DNA from: Pseudomonadota bacterium
GTDB taxonomy: Bacteria; Pseudomonadota; Gammaproteobacteria; Burkholderiales; SG8-39
Assembly (NCBI GenBank): GCA_021848555.1
Contig: JAJZUN010000178.1
Span: forward strand, 1 to 6,355
Reading direction: 5' to 3'
Length of the DNA: 6,355 nucleotides
Shown here one piece after another: positions 1 through 5,270 of the stretch; position 1 is the first letter of the stretch, and each line of letters begins with the position of its first letter. The position numbers were made by a program, and so were the translations under genes. The notes under the pieces are model-generated. The model did no database searches. It was not told where the DNA came from and saw nothing but the letters and a program-made list of their open reading frames with translations.

Positions 1-1
1 G

Positions 2-175
2 GCGGGCGGATGCGAGAATTGCGCCAGCTGCGAAATCGTCGGGGAGAATGCAATTAACGCGCTGTTTCTGCGCAACCGCAAGTCATCGGGTTGTCCCTAC
101 TATTTCGATTTTGAATCCGGTTACCTGTGCACCTGCCCCACGCGCTACGCGATTTACAAACAAACCGGATCCTGA
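2..175 (+). CDS. C-terminal end of an unrecognised cysteine-rich protein (5' partial)
   Basis: An open frame enters from the left edge and runs 57 codons to a TGA at 173-175; the start lies outside the window. I do not recognise the family. The visible part has six cysteines, at fragment residues 4, 7, 10, 31, 43 and 45. They form a C-x2-C-x2-C cluster at the front and a C-x-C pair near the end. Between them lies an aromatic stretch, GCPYYFDFESGYLCTCP, and the tail is RYAIYKQTGS. The composition (few Arg or Ala runs, mixed aromatic and acidic residues) looks like a real protein rather than a shadow frame, and no competing long frame covers the stretch. The cysteine spacing would suit metal or iron-sulfur binding, but this is inference. 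It points away from the hemerythrin gene's 3' end, so the two are convergent. Confidence 0.6.
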   Translation, partial: AGGCENCASCEIVGENAINALFLRNRKSSGCPYYFDFESGYLCTCPTRYAIYKQTGS

Positions 176-204
176 TCCAGGCTGGTCGATCGCGCACGGC
201 GGCA

Positions 205-243
205 AGGCTTATCCACAGAATTTGTGGATAAGCCTGTGGACAA
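205..243. promoter_or_regulatory. DnaA-box cluster: two perfect boxes in an inverted repeat plus a third near match
   Basis: TTATCCACA at 209-217 and its reverse complement TGTGGATAA at 223-231 both match the DnaA-box consensus TTATNCACA exactly. They sit head to head in a perfect 13-bp inverted repeat (arms 205-217 and 223-235) with a 5-base centre. TGTGGACAA at 235-243 is a third, one-mismatch box (TTGTCCACA on the - strand). Three boxes in 35 bases is very unlikely by chance and resembles replication-origin or DnaA-regulated sites. No dnaA, dnaN, rnpA, parA or rep gene is in the window, and I see no adjacent AT-rich unwinding stretch, so calling this an origin is not justified. There is no T-run after the repeat on either strand, so it is not an intrinsic terminator. 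Confidence 0.7.
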
Positions 244-279
244 CCATCAATGATCCCTGGGCTTTCGCTTGGCAGGTAT

Positions 280-307
280 GGCGCGATCTTGGGTGCGCCT
301 TTTGTTT
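280..307 (+). terminator. Weak candidate intrinsic terminator
   Basis: GGCGC at 280-284 can pair with GCGCC at 295-299 across a 10-base loop (one further G-T pair would shorten it). It is followed directly by TTTTGTTT at 300-307. It could end transcription of the cysteine-rich gene that stops at 175. The stem is only five to six pairs and lies over 100 bases downstream of that stop, so the call is tentative. Confidence 0.25.
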
Positions 308-322
308 GAGCGTTCCGCATCC

Positions 323-371
323 AGGCCGAACGCGGCTATGCTCGCCGGGCGATTTCTAGACCGTTCGGCCT
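323..371. repeat. 10-bp inverted repeat with a 29-base loop
   Basis: AGGCCGAACG at 323-332 is the exact reverse complement of CGTTCGGCCT at 362-371. The repeat lies just beyond the 3' end of the hemerythrin gene and next to a second inverted repeat at 379-411, so the 3' untranslated part of that transcript could fold into two consecutive stems. No T-run follows on either strand. A role as transcript-end protection or a rho-dependent stop is inference. Confidence 0.45.
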
Positions 372-378
372 AGGCGCT

Positions 379-411
379 TTGGCCGAGGGTCCGACCTTAG
401 GCCTCGGCCAA
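379..411. repeat. 10-bp inverted repeat enclosing the hemerythrin stop codon
   Basis: TTGGCCGAGG at 379-388 pairs perfectly with CCTCGGCCAA at 402-411 around a 13-base loop. The loop holds the hemerythrin TAA (397-399 on the - strand), so the last codons of that gene form one arm. Neither side has a T-run, so it is not a standard intrinsic terminator. It more likely acts as an mRNA 3'-end stem, alone or with the repeat at 323-371. Confidence 0.5.
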
Positions 412-873
412 CTCCCGCCGGCGCGTGCGTGCGCGAGCGGCGGGAAACTGGATGACGCTATCGGCCTTATGCAGGAAGTCGCGGTACTTCATGTCCTCCT
501 GCAGCAGATGGTTGACCAGCAGCTGCTTGAGATACAAGCCCTTGAGCGCCCAGGTGAAGCTGACGTCAGTCTGCTCGAATTCCTTCATCACGCGATCGAA
601 CTGGGCGATCAACTGGGCATGCTTGGCCGTGTGTGCCGCCAGCCCCGGATATTTCCATTGCGCCAGCAACCGCTGCTCATCCCAGAAATGATGCGCCGCT
701 TCCATCACCATCAAGTCCAGCAGGCGTTCGACCGTGGCTTTGTCCCGGCATTCGACGATCGCCTGGTTCAGCTCGTTGACCCGCGCGACAAATTGCCTAT
801 GCTCCGCGTTGATCTCCGGAATGCCGACGCTCAAGCTGTCGCTCCAGCTGATTTCCCATTCTCTTTTTTCCAC
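397..873 (-). CDS. Bacteriohemerythrin (single-domain, di-iron oxygen-binding protein)
   Basis: A 158-residue cytoplasmic protein of the hemerythrin family, which binds O2 reversibly at a non-haem di-iron centre. All seven classical ligands are visible with the expected spacing: His25 in NAEHRQF, His62 and Glu66 in HFWDE, His81 and His85 in HTAKH, and His122 and Asp127 in HLLQED. The N-terminal ISWSDSLSVGIPEIN stretch is the usual lead-in to the first helix. The last 14 residues form a basic tail (ARARTRRRELAEA) beyond the four-helix bundle, slightly longer than is common. There is no signal peptide, membrane segment or fused signalling domain, so it is a free carrier or sensor rather than a chemotaxis receptor. 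The start is GTG at 871-873, preceded by AGGGGA six bases upstream. It is monocistronic here, with an FNR-like box upstream. Bacterial members are linked to oxygen supply or oxygen and NO protection; which applies here is not shown. Confidence 0.93.
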   Translation of the reverse strand: MEKREWEISWSDSLSVGIPEINAEHRQFVARVNELNQAIVECRDKATVERLLDLMVMEAAHHFWDEQRLLAQWKYPGLAAHTAKHAQLIAQFDRVMKEFEQTDVSFTWALKGLYLKQLLVNHLLQEDMKYRDFLHKADSVIQFPAARARTRRRELAEA

Positions 874-946
874 GACACTTCCCCTCTGGATGAACTGTGC
901 ACCTGGCTGGAATGCCTAAATGGTGCCGCTTTTCCGGTTGCGGCGT

Positions 947-960
947 TTGACAACAATCAA
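947..960 (-). promoter_or_regulatory. FNR/ANR-like box upstream of the hemerythrin gene
   Basis: On the - strand the site reads TTGAT-TGTT-GTCAA, against the FNR-family consensus TTGAT-N4-ATCAA, so nine of ten specified bases match. Its centre is 80 bases upstream of the GTG start. A class II arrangement (centre at -41.5) would place the transcript start near 912, leaving a leader of about 38 bases, which is reasonable geometry. No convincing -10 hexamer is visible near 915-924 (the best is TTTAGG), which lowers confidence. Low-oxygen control of an oxygen-binding protein would make biological sense. Confidence 0.5.
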
Positions 961-1197
961 GGATTTCTTATGGAGGGGAGATCGCCCGGGAAGGCCCGTG
1001 CCCGCGCAGGGCTTTCGCGATGTTCAACCGCCCGGGTCATGAGCGGAGGCTGATTGCGGTCATAATGCAGGGGAACACTTGCGCGCCGGCTGTGGGCTAA
1101 GCGCGGACGCGGCTGCCGGCACAGCGCCCTATGCGGTTCCGGTGGAGGATGCGGTTCTCGGCGTTGCGGTGAACGTCAACCGCCCTAGGCAGGCATC
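961..1197. other. Gene-free stretch between the hemerythrin promoter and ftcD
   Basis: The full gap between the hemerythrin start and the ftcD stop is 324 bases. Apart from the FNR-like box at 947-960 I see no gene, RNA gene or clear terminator. Several GC-rich short repeats (GCCCG near 986-1000, GCGGTT near 1133-1157) look like composition rather than structure. The open frames crossing this stretch have no matching family and unbalanced composition. No hairpin with a T-run is visible where ftcD transcription should end. Confidence 0.5.
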
Positions 1198-3045
1198 CTA
1201 CTTTTGCAGCATCGCCTCAAGGCGCGCGTTTCCCTCGCTGGTCGCGCGCGCCAGCAGGGCGCTGGCGCTGTCTAGCAGCTTGGCGCAGGTGGGGCGCATT
1301 TCAGCCACGAAGTTCGCGTCAGTGATGTCTTTGAGGTTGATCAGGACATTCCAGATGCCGCCGCGCACGCCGGCGAAGGCGATGGTGAAGCCCATCAAGG
1401 CGTCGGTGATGCAGTTTGGATTGCCGTGGCGCATGGTCAATTCAGCGGTTTCCATGGCTTCGTAGCTGAGGCGCGCCGTGCGCAGCGGCACCTCGATTGC
1501 GAGCTTGAGGCCTTCCTGCATCTTCGCCTGGCGATAGGTCTTCTCCGCGTCGGTGCCCGCAGGCAGGCGTCGCGCGTCCATGTATGCGCTGAACGCCGAG
1601 GTGTCTTCGTCCACGGCCAGCATCAGGGCGTCTTTCACGTGTTGCGCTTTTTCGGCGGCGGCCAGGAGCTGCTGCTCGGCCGCTACGCTGCCGGCCTTGC
1701 CCTGCGTCAGATTGGCGACCATCGATGCAAGCGCGGCGCCCAGGCTTCCGGCGAGGGCGGCGATGGATCCGCCGCCGGGGGCGGGTGTGCCGCGGCTCAC
1801 CTCGTCCACGAGGTCGCGGCAGCGCATGGCCATCAGGCCGCCGGCATACTCCTTGGGCAGGCCGAGGATCTTCTTTGCCGGTTCGAACGGCGCGACGTCG
1901 TCTAGACCCATGCTGAATACCGCGGCGCGGAGCACGTCGCTAACGGGTACGAATGCGCTCTTGCCCTGGGCCTGCAGATAAGCGCACCCCGCCTGGTAGA
2001 GCGCCTGGAACGGCACCAAGCCTACGATTTCGCTGCCGGTCACGACCAGGCCGCGCGCCGCAGCCAGGTTTCGCGCCGCCTCGAGCACGTCCCGGGGTGA
2101 AGTCACGCGCCAGTTGGTCAGATTGATCGAAAGCTGGACCCGCTGGTAGGCGTCCACATACCAGCCGATGGCCTTGCAGGACTTGAACTGGCCCGCGCGA
2201 TAGACCTTCTGGCCGATCACGCTCCTTGCCGCATCGATATCGTTCAGGGCGAGCAGGTCGCGTAAAGAGTAGTCGTGGATTTCGCGGCAGTGTTGTTCAG
2301 TGTCCTCAAAGCGCTTGCCGTCGAATCCACAATTGCCGCAGGGAAACGAGTCTTCGGCATAGTGCAGTTCCTGGCCGCTCGAGTAATACGCATTCTTCTG
2401 GCCGCGTCGGGCGACGCGGCCTTTCTCGCGCAGCTCCAGGGCGATGTCGGTCGCGTGCGCTTTATCCGTGCTGTTGAGATTGATGTTGTAGGCGATCAGG
2501 AATTCGCGCGCACCGGTGATCAGCGCGCCGAAACCCGGATCGAACCGGGCCGGGCCGAAGTCTGGTGTCCACTCCGGGTCCGCCAATTTCTTTTCCAGAC
2601 CTTCGTATTCGCCTTTGCGCACCACCGCCAGATTGCTGCGCGCGGGCCGGCTTGCGGCCTGTTCGTAGAGGTAGACGGGAACCTCCAGCTCCCTGCCGAC
2701 GCGCTCGCCCAGCCGCCGCGCGAGTTCGGCGCAATCTTCCATGCTTACGCCTTCGACCGGGATGAAAGGGCACACGTCGCATGCGCCCATGCGCGGGTGC
2801 GCGCCCGTGTGCAGGCGCATGTCGATGACCCGGGCAGCCGCGGCAATGCCGCGGAATGCGGCTTCGACCGCGCTGTCCGGATCACCGACGAAGGTCACTA
2901 CCGTGCGGTTGGTGTCCGCACCGGCATCGACGTCCATAAGCCTGATGCCGGATACCGATTCTATGGCTTCGGTGATCTGGCGCACTTTGGCCATGTCGCG
3001 GCCTTCCGAGAAATTGGGCACGCACTCGACGACGCGGTGGTTCAT
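1198..3045 (-). CDS. ftcD: Bifunctional glutamate formimidoyltransferase / formimidoyl-THF cyclodeaminase, with a zinc-finger-like insertion
   Basis: A 615-residue cytoplasmic enzyme for the last step of histidine degradation. It moves the formimino group of N-formimino-L-glutamate to tetrahydrofolate, releasing glutamate, then deaminates the product to 5,10-methenyl-THF and ammonia. Residues 1-185 are the N-terminal transferase subdomain (VECVPNFSEGRD at 7-18; GAHPRMGACDVCPFIP at 81-96, whose His83 aligns with the catalytic His82 of the pig enzyme). Residues 186-350 are the C-terminal transferase subdomain (KAIGWYVDAYQRVQLSINLTN; TGSEIVGLVP). Residues about 405-615 are the cyclodeaminase (GTPAPGGGSIAAL at 419-431; NVLINLKDITD at 566-576). 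Both halves look intact. Between REKGR (206-210) and KAIGW (291-295) there are about 80 residues where the human enzyme has about a dozen; the extra part carries Cys236, Cys239, His252 and His257. The start is ATG at 3043-3045 with GAGGA four bases upstream. It lies 49 bases after hutC on the same strand, probably one transcript. Confidence 0.93.
   Translation of the reverse strand: MNHRVVECVPNFSEGRDMAKVRQITEAIESVSGIRLMDVDAGADTNRTVVTFVGDPDSAVEAAFRGIAAAARVIDMRLHTGAHPRMGACDVCPFIPVEGVSMEDCAELARRLGERVGRELEVPVYLYEQAASRPARSNLAVVRKGEYEGLEKKLADPEWTPDFGPARFDPGFGALITGAREFLIAYNINLNSTDKAHATDIALELREKGRVARRGQKNAYYSSGQELHYAEDSFPCGNCGFDGKRFEDTEQHCREIHDYSLRDLLALNDIDAARSVIGQKVYRAGQFKSCKAIGWYVDAYQRVQLSINLTNWRVTSPRDVLEAARNLAAARGLVVTGSEIVGLVPFQALYQAGCAYLQAQGKSAFVPVSDVLRAAVFSMGLDDVAPFEPAKKILGLPKEYAGGLMAMRCRDLVDEVSRGTPAPGGGSIAALAGSLGAALASMVANLTQGKAGSVAAEQQLLAAAEKAQHVKDALMLAVDEDTSAFSAYMDARRLPAGTDAEKTYRQAKMQEGLKLAIEVPLRTARLSYEAMETAELTMRHGNPNCITDALMGFTIAFAGVRGGIWNVLINLKDITDANFVAEMRPTCAKLLDSASALLARATSEGNARLEAMLQK
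2275..2346 (-). other. C2H2 zinc-finger-like motif inside FTCD
   Basis: Residues 234-257 of the FTCD protein read F-x-C-x2-C-x12-H-x4-H, using Cys236, Cys239, His252 and His257. This fits the classical C2H2 spacing, including the aromatic residue two before the first cysteine. The inner hydrophobic positions fit poorly: Phe is at positions 2 and 7 after the second Cys rather than 4, and Thr sits where Leu is usual. Zinc binding is therefore plausible but not shown. The human enzyme lacks this segment. It lies in a loop between strands of the second transferase subdomain, away from the GAHPRMG catalytic stretch in sequence. Confidence 0.6.
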
Positions 3046-3094
3046 GTGGTCCTCGCTGTTGGTGGGTTCGCGCGCTGCTGCAGGGCGGCGCAGA

Positions 3095-3838
3095 TTAAAA
3101 CGAGCCGGTAAACTGGTAACGGCTGGCCGGGTGCCACATGGTGGCCACGGACGCGACCGTTCCCATGGATCGGGTGGTTCGATACAGGACCAGGCAGGGC
3201 TCGCCCGCCGGCATCGCCAGCCGTTTGCGGATATCCGGGGGCGGCAATTTCGCTTCGATACGGTAGCTCACCCCCTGCAACGGGGCAACCCGCATCAGGT
3301 ACTCGTTCGGTGTCGAGTGGACAAAGTCCTGGTTCAGATAATCGGGGGCGAGGGCGGCGTTGACCCAGCGGTCTTCCACCTGAATCTGAATCTCGTTCTC
3401 GTAGTGCACCAGGATCGAGTGAAACAGCCGGATACCGCGCGGTGCGTCGAATTGCCGCGCCAGTTGAACCGGAGCCCGCGTGCCCTCCAGCAGGACGACC
3501 GCGCAGGCGTGGCGATCGCCGCGGCTGCGCACTTCGTCGGCGATGCTGCGGATCGCGACCAGTGTGGACTGGTATTTGTGCTGCGCGACAAACGTTCCCA
3601 GGCCCTGGATGCGATTCACGCTCTGCTCGGCCGCCAGTTCGCGCAGGGCGCGGTTGACCGTCATGCGCGCCACGCCGAACTGCAGGCCCAGGGCGGCTTC
3701 GGTCGGAATCTGGTCGCCTTCCTTCCATTCGCCGGCATGGATGCGCCGCAGGATGTGGTCCTTGATTCTCTGGAACGACGGGACGCCCGCTTTGCGGGAG
3801 CGCTGTTTCTTTGCCGTCCTGTGCCTGGTACGCGTCAC
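3095..3838 (-). CDS. hutC: HutC-type GntR-family repressor of histidine utilisation
   Basis: A 247-residue DNA-binding repressor. Residues about 20-86 form the GntR winged helix-turn-helix (SFQRIKDHILRRIHAGEW, then GDQIPTEAAL, then FGVARMTVNRALRELAAE, then the wing RIQGLGTFVA). Residues about 92-240 form the UTRA effector domain, with the HutC-like stretches STLVAIRSIADEVRSRG, LAPDYLNQDF, TPNEYLMRVAPL and SVATMWHPASRYQF. HutC proteins release DNA when urocanate binds. An 18-residue basic tail (MTRTRHRTAKKQRSRKAG) precedes the HTH and may add DNA contacts. The start is GTG at 3836-3838 with AGGAAGG just upstream; the next in-frame Met falls inside the HTH, so a later start is excluded. It precedes ftcD in the same orientation and faces two TTGTATAGACAA palindromes, which suggests autoregulation together with control of both divergent arms. 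Confidence 0.92.
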   Translation of the reverse strand: MTRTRHRTAKKQRSRKAGVPSFQRIKDHILRRIHAGEWKEGDQIPTEAALGLQFGVARMTVNRALRELAAEQSVNRIQGLGTFVAQHKYQSTLVAIRSIADEVRSRGDRHACAVVLLEGTRAPVQLARQFDAPRGIRLFHSILVHYENEIQIQVEDRWVNAALAPDYLNQDFVHSTPNEYLMRVAPLQGVSYRIEAKLPPPDIRKRLAMPAGEPCLVLYRTTRSMGTVASVATMWHPASRYQFTGSF

Positions 3839-3870
3839 GCGCCTTCCTGCGGGTGTTGGAAACAGGGAGT

Positions 3871-3899
3871 ATTGTGCGCAGTTCCAATTGTCTATACAA
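3871..3899 (-). promoter_or_regulatory. Candidate hutC-ftcD promoter
   Basis: On the - strand, TTGTAT (3894-3899) and CACAAT (3871-3876) are 17 bases apart and resemble sigma-70 -35 and -10 boxes (3/6 and 4/6 matches). Transcription would start near 3864, giving a leader of about 25 bases before the GTG. The -35 lies inside operator 1, which would explain autorepression by HutC. The match is modest, so this is a candidate only. Confidence 0.35.
3888..3899. promoter_or_regulatory. HutC operator 1 (hutC-proximal)
   Basis: TTGTCTATACAA is the exact reverse complement of the site at 3945-3956. It is a near-perfect palindrome (five of six base pairs symmetric; TTGT and ACAA arms around a central TA) and resembles TTGTATNTACAA-type operators known for HutC regulators. 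It sits 49 bases upstream of the hutC start. Confidence 0.78.
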
Positions 3900-3903
3900 G
3901 CCC

Positions 3904-3953
3904 TTGCGGCGGGAAAAATATGGTGCTACATTGGCGTTGTATCTTTGTATAGA
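3904..3953 (+). promoter_or_regulatory. Candidate promoter(s) for the transporter operon
   Basis: Two weak sigma-70 options fit the interval between or across the operators. One is TTGCGG (3904-3909), 17 bases, TACATT (3927-3932), with a start near 3939. The other is GCTACA (3925-3930), 17 bases, TATAGA (3948-3953), whose -10 lies inside operator 2. Either way HutC bound at 3945-3956 would block initiation or escape. The sequence alone does not decide between them. Confidence 0.35.
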
Positions 3954-3956
3954 CAA
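3945..3956. promoter_or_regulatory. HutC operator 2 (transporter-proximal)
   Basis: TTGTATAGACAA, the inverted copy of operator 1, with centres 57 bp apart (about five and a half helical turns). An extra TTGTAT half-site at 3937-3942 lies eight bases upstream as a direct repeat of the left arm, so a third repressor contact is possible. It lies 89 bases upstream of the binding-protein ATG. Confidence 0.78.
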
Positions 3957-4045
3957 CTGCCTGCCTGCGTCATCCGTCAAGGTAGAAGCAGAGAGGATGG
4001 CGCAGGCGGCCGAATCCATCGCGCAATTTAACGAGGGGCACTCAC

Positions 4046-5194
4046 ATGAACTACACGAGACTCGCAGTCGCCGTAACCGCGGCATTCGCAATGCAGTTTG
4101 GCGTGCCCGCCTGGGCGCAGGTGAAAATCGGCATCAACGTGCCGCTGACGGGCTTTGCCGCGGCCGACGGGAAGTCGGCCCTGGACGGCGCCAAACTGGC
4201 GGTGGCTGACGCCAATGCCAAGGGCGGCATGAATGGCGAGAAATTCGAACTGGTGATCTACGACGACCAGGCCTCGCCCAAGGAAGCCACTCCGGCAGCG
4301 ACCAAGCTGATCGAAAAAGACAAGGTGGTGGTCGGCGTATCCGGTTCCTACTCCGCGTCTACGCGTGCGGCGGCGCCACTGTTCCAGGCGGCGAAGGTGC
4401 CTTACGTGGTGGCCTATTCGATCCATCCGGATGTGACCCTGACTGGCGACTATGTGTTTCGCACCGCGACCATGGGCGAAGTGCAGGGTCGCGCCGGCGC
4501 CAAACTGGCCAGCGAACTGGGCAAGAAGCGGGTGGTGATGATCACGCTCAAGAACGACTTTGGCCAGGCGCTTGGTGCGGGTTTCAAGGAGGCGGCGCCA
4601 AGATTCGGCATTAACATCGTCAACGAGTACGAGTACGGCATGCCCGACCGCCAGTTCGGCGCGCTGATCTCCAAAGTGAAATCTGACAACCCCGAGTTGA
4701 TCTATGCGTCGGGCTACTTCTTCACCGCCGGACCGCTGGTGAATCAGTTGCGCGCGGCCGGCGTCACCGTCCCGGTCATCGGACAGGAAGGCTACGATTC
4801 GGAGAAGTTCATCGAGATCGCCGGGGCGGCATCCGAGGGCACGCTGGTCACCACGTCGCTCGATCGCGACTCGGCGTCGCCGGTCACGCAGGCCTTCCTG
4901 AAGGATTTCCGCGCAGCGTACAACTACGGCGCGGACATGGTCGGGGCATCGACCTACACCGCCACCAGCATTGCGATCGAAGGCCTGAAGAAGACCGGCG
5001 GCAAAGGCGGCGAGGCGTTGAAAAAGGCTATCGAAAGCGGTACGTTCAGCACGCCCATCGGCACGCTCAGCTTCAACGACCTGCACGAAGTGAAGAAAGA
5101 CGTGCAGGTGCAGGTGGTCAAAGGCAAGGCGTTCCACCGCCACTCGGTAATCTCCGATCCGGTGCTGCTGGCGCCGCCGACCAAGGCGAAGTAA
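4046..5194 (+). CDS. ABC transporter periplasmic binding protein, LivJ/LivK type, probably for a histidine-related substrate
   Basis: A 382-residue substrate-binding protein of the branched-chain amino acid family (Peripla_BP_6). Residues 1-24 are a Sec signal peptide ending AWA, cleaved before Gln25; no lipobox cysteine is present, so the mature protein is soluble in the periplasm. The fold begins VKIGINVPLTG and continues with GMNGEKFELVIYDDQ (61-75), the first-lobe ligand region SGSYSAST (99-106) and VVAYSIHPDV (121-130), and the second-lobe GQEGYDS (246-252). Glu248 aligns with the LivJ glutamate that holds the ligand amino group, suggesting an amino-acid-like ligand. The segment YSIHP replaces the usual PGATNP-like stretch of leucine-binding proteins, suggesting a different side chain. 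The start is ATG at 4046 with AGGGG seven bases upstream. It is the first gene of the transporter operon and divergent from hutC across shared operators. I give no gene symbol because the substrate is not established. Confidence 0.88.
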   Translation: MNYTRLAVAVTAAFAMQFGVPAWAQVKIGINVPLTGFAAADGKSALDGAKLAVADANAKGGMNGEKFELVIYDDQASPKEATPAATKLIEKDKVVVGVSGSYSASTRAAAPLFQAAKVPYVVAYSIHPDVTLTGDYVFRTATMGEVQGRAGAKLASELGKKRVVMITLKNDFGQALGAGFKEAAPRFGINIVNEYEYGMPDRQFGALISKVKSDNPELIYASGYFFTAGPLVNQLRAAGVTVPVIGQEGYDSEKFIEIAGAASEGTLVTTSLDRDSASPVTQAFLKDFRAAYNYGADMVGASTYTATSIAIEGLKKTGGKGGEALKKAIESGTFSTPIGTLSFNDLHEVKKDVQVQVVKGKAFHRHSVISDPVLLAPPTKAK

Positions 5195-5213
5195 GGCAAT
5201 TGGATCGCGTCTG

Positions 5214-5235
5214 CGCGCTGGCTTTGGCCAGCGCG
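5214..5235 (+). repeat. Strong hairpin between the binding-protein and LivH genes
   Basis: CGCGCTGGC (5214-5222) pairs perfectly with GCCAGCGCG (5227-5235) around a TTTG loop: nine base pairs, mostly G-C. It follows the binding-protein stop (5192-5194) by 19 bases. No T-run follows, so it should not terminate all transcripts. Such stems after a binding-protein gene commonly protect the upstream mRNA from 3' decay, giving more binding protein than permease. That role is inferred here. Confidence 0.7.
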
Positions 5236-5257
5236 GAGGCGTGCTTACGCGCCGCGC

Positions 5258-5263
5258 AGGGAG
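5258..5263 (+). promoter_or_regulatory. Ribosome binding site that decides the LivH start
   Basis: AGGGAG lies seven bases before ATG 5271. The alternative in-frame GTG at 5241 has GGAGG only one base upstream and follows directly on the hairpin, so it is a poor start. Confidence 0.7.
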
Positions 5264-5270
5264 CCGCCGC

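Noticed and set aside
205..235. The 13-bp palindrome as an intrinsic terminator
   Set aside because: No T-run on either side; the exact DnaA-box sequences explain the symmetry better.
379..1053. 224-codon open frame on the + strand opposite the hemerythrin gene
   Set aside because: It is the antisense shadow of a gene whose seven ligand residues are all conserved; its own translation resembles no family.
970..1053. 27-codon frame (ATG 970) with AAGGA six bases upstream
   Set aside because: The ribosome site overlaps the FNR-like box and leaves no visible + strand promoter, and the Arg/Gly/Ala-rich product is typical of GC-rich non-coding sequence.
2275..3111. Long + strand open frame opposite the N-terminal half of ftcD
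   Set aside because: Antisense to well-conserved transferase motifs, with no recognisable domain.
2741..3952. 403-codon + strand frame across ftcD, hutC and the intergenic region
   Set aside because: It runs through two clear genes and both operators; its composition is that of a shadow frame.
3997..4045. Possible leader peptide starting at ATG 3997 ahead of the binding-protein gene
   Set aside because: The frame does not close before 4046 but runs on out of frame into the binding-protein gene, and its AGAGAGG abuts the ATG.
3042..4091. 349-codon - strand frame overlapping hutC and the operators
   Set aside because: Out of frame with the GntR/UTRA protein, rich in Arg and Pro, and it would cross the divergent promoter region.
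5241..5243. GTG as the livH start, adding ten residues
   Set aside because: It has only one base between GGAGG and GTG, and the added residues do not fit the family; ATG 5271 has AGGGAG at seven bases.
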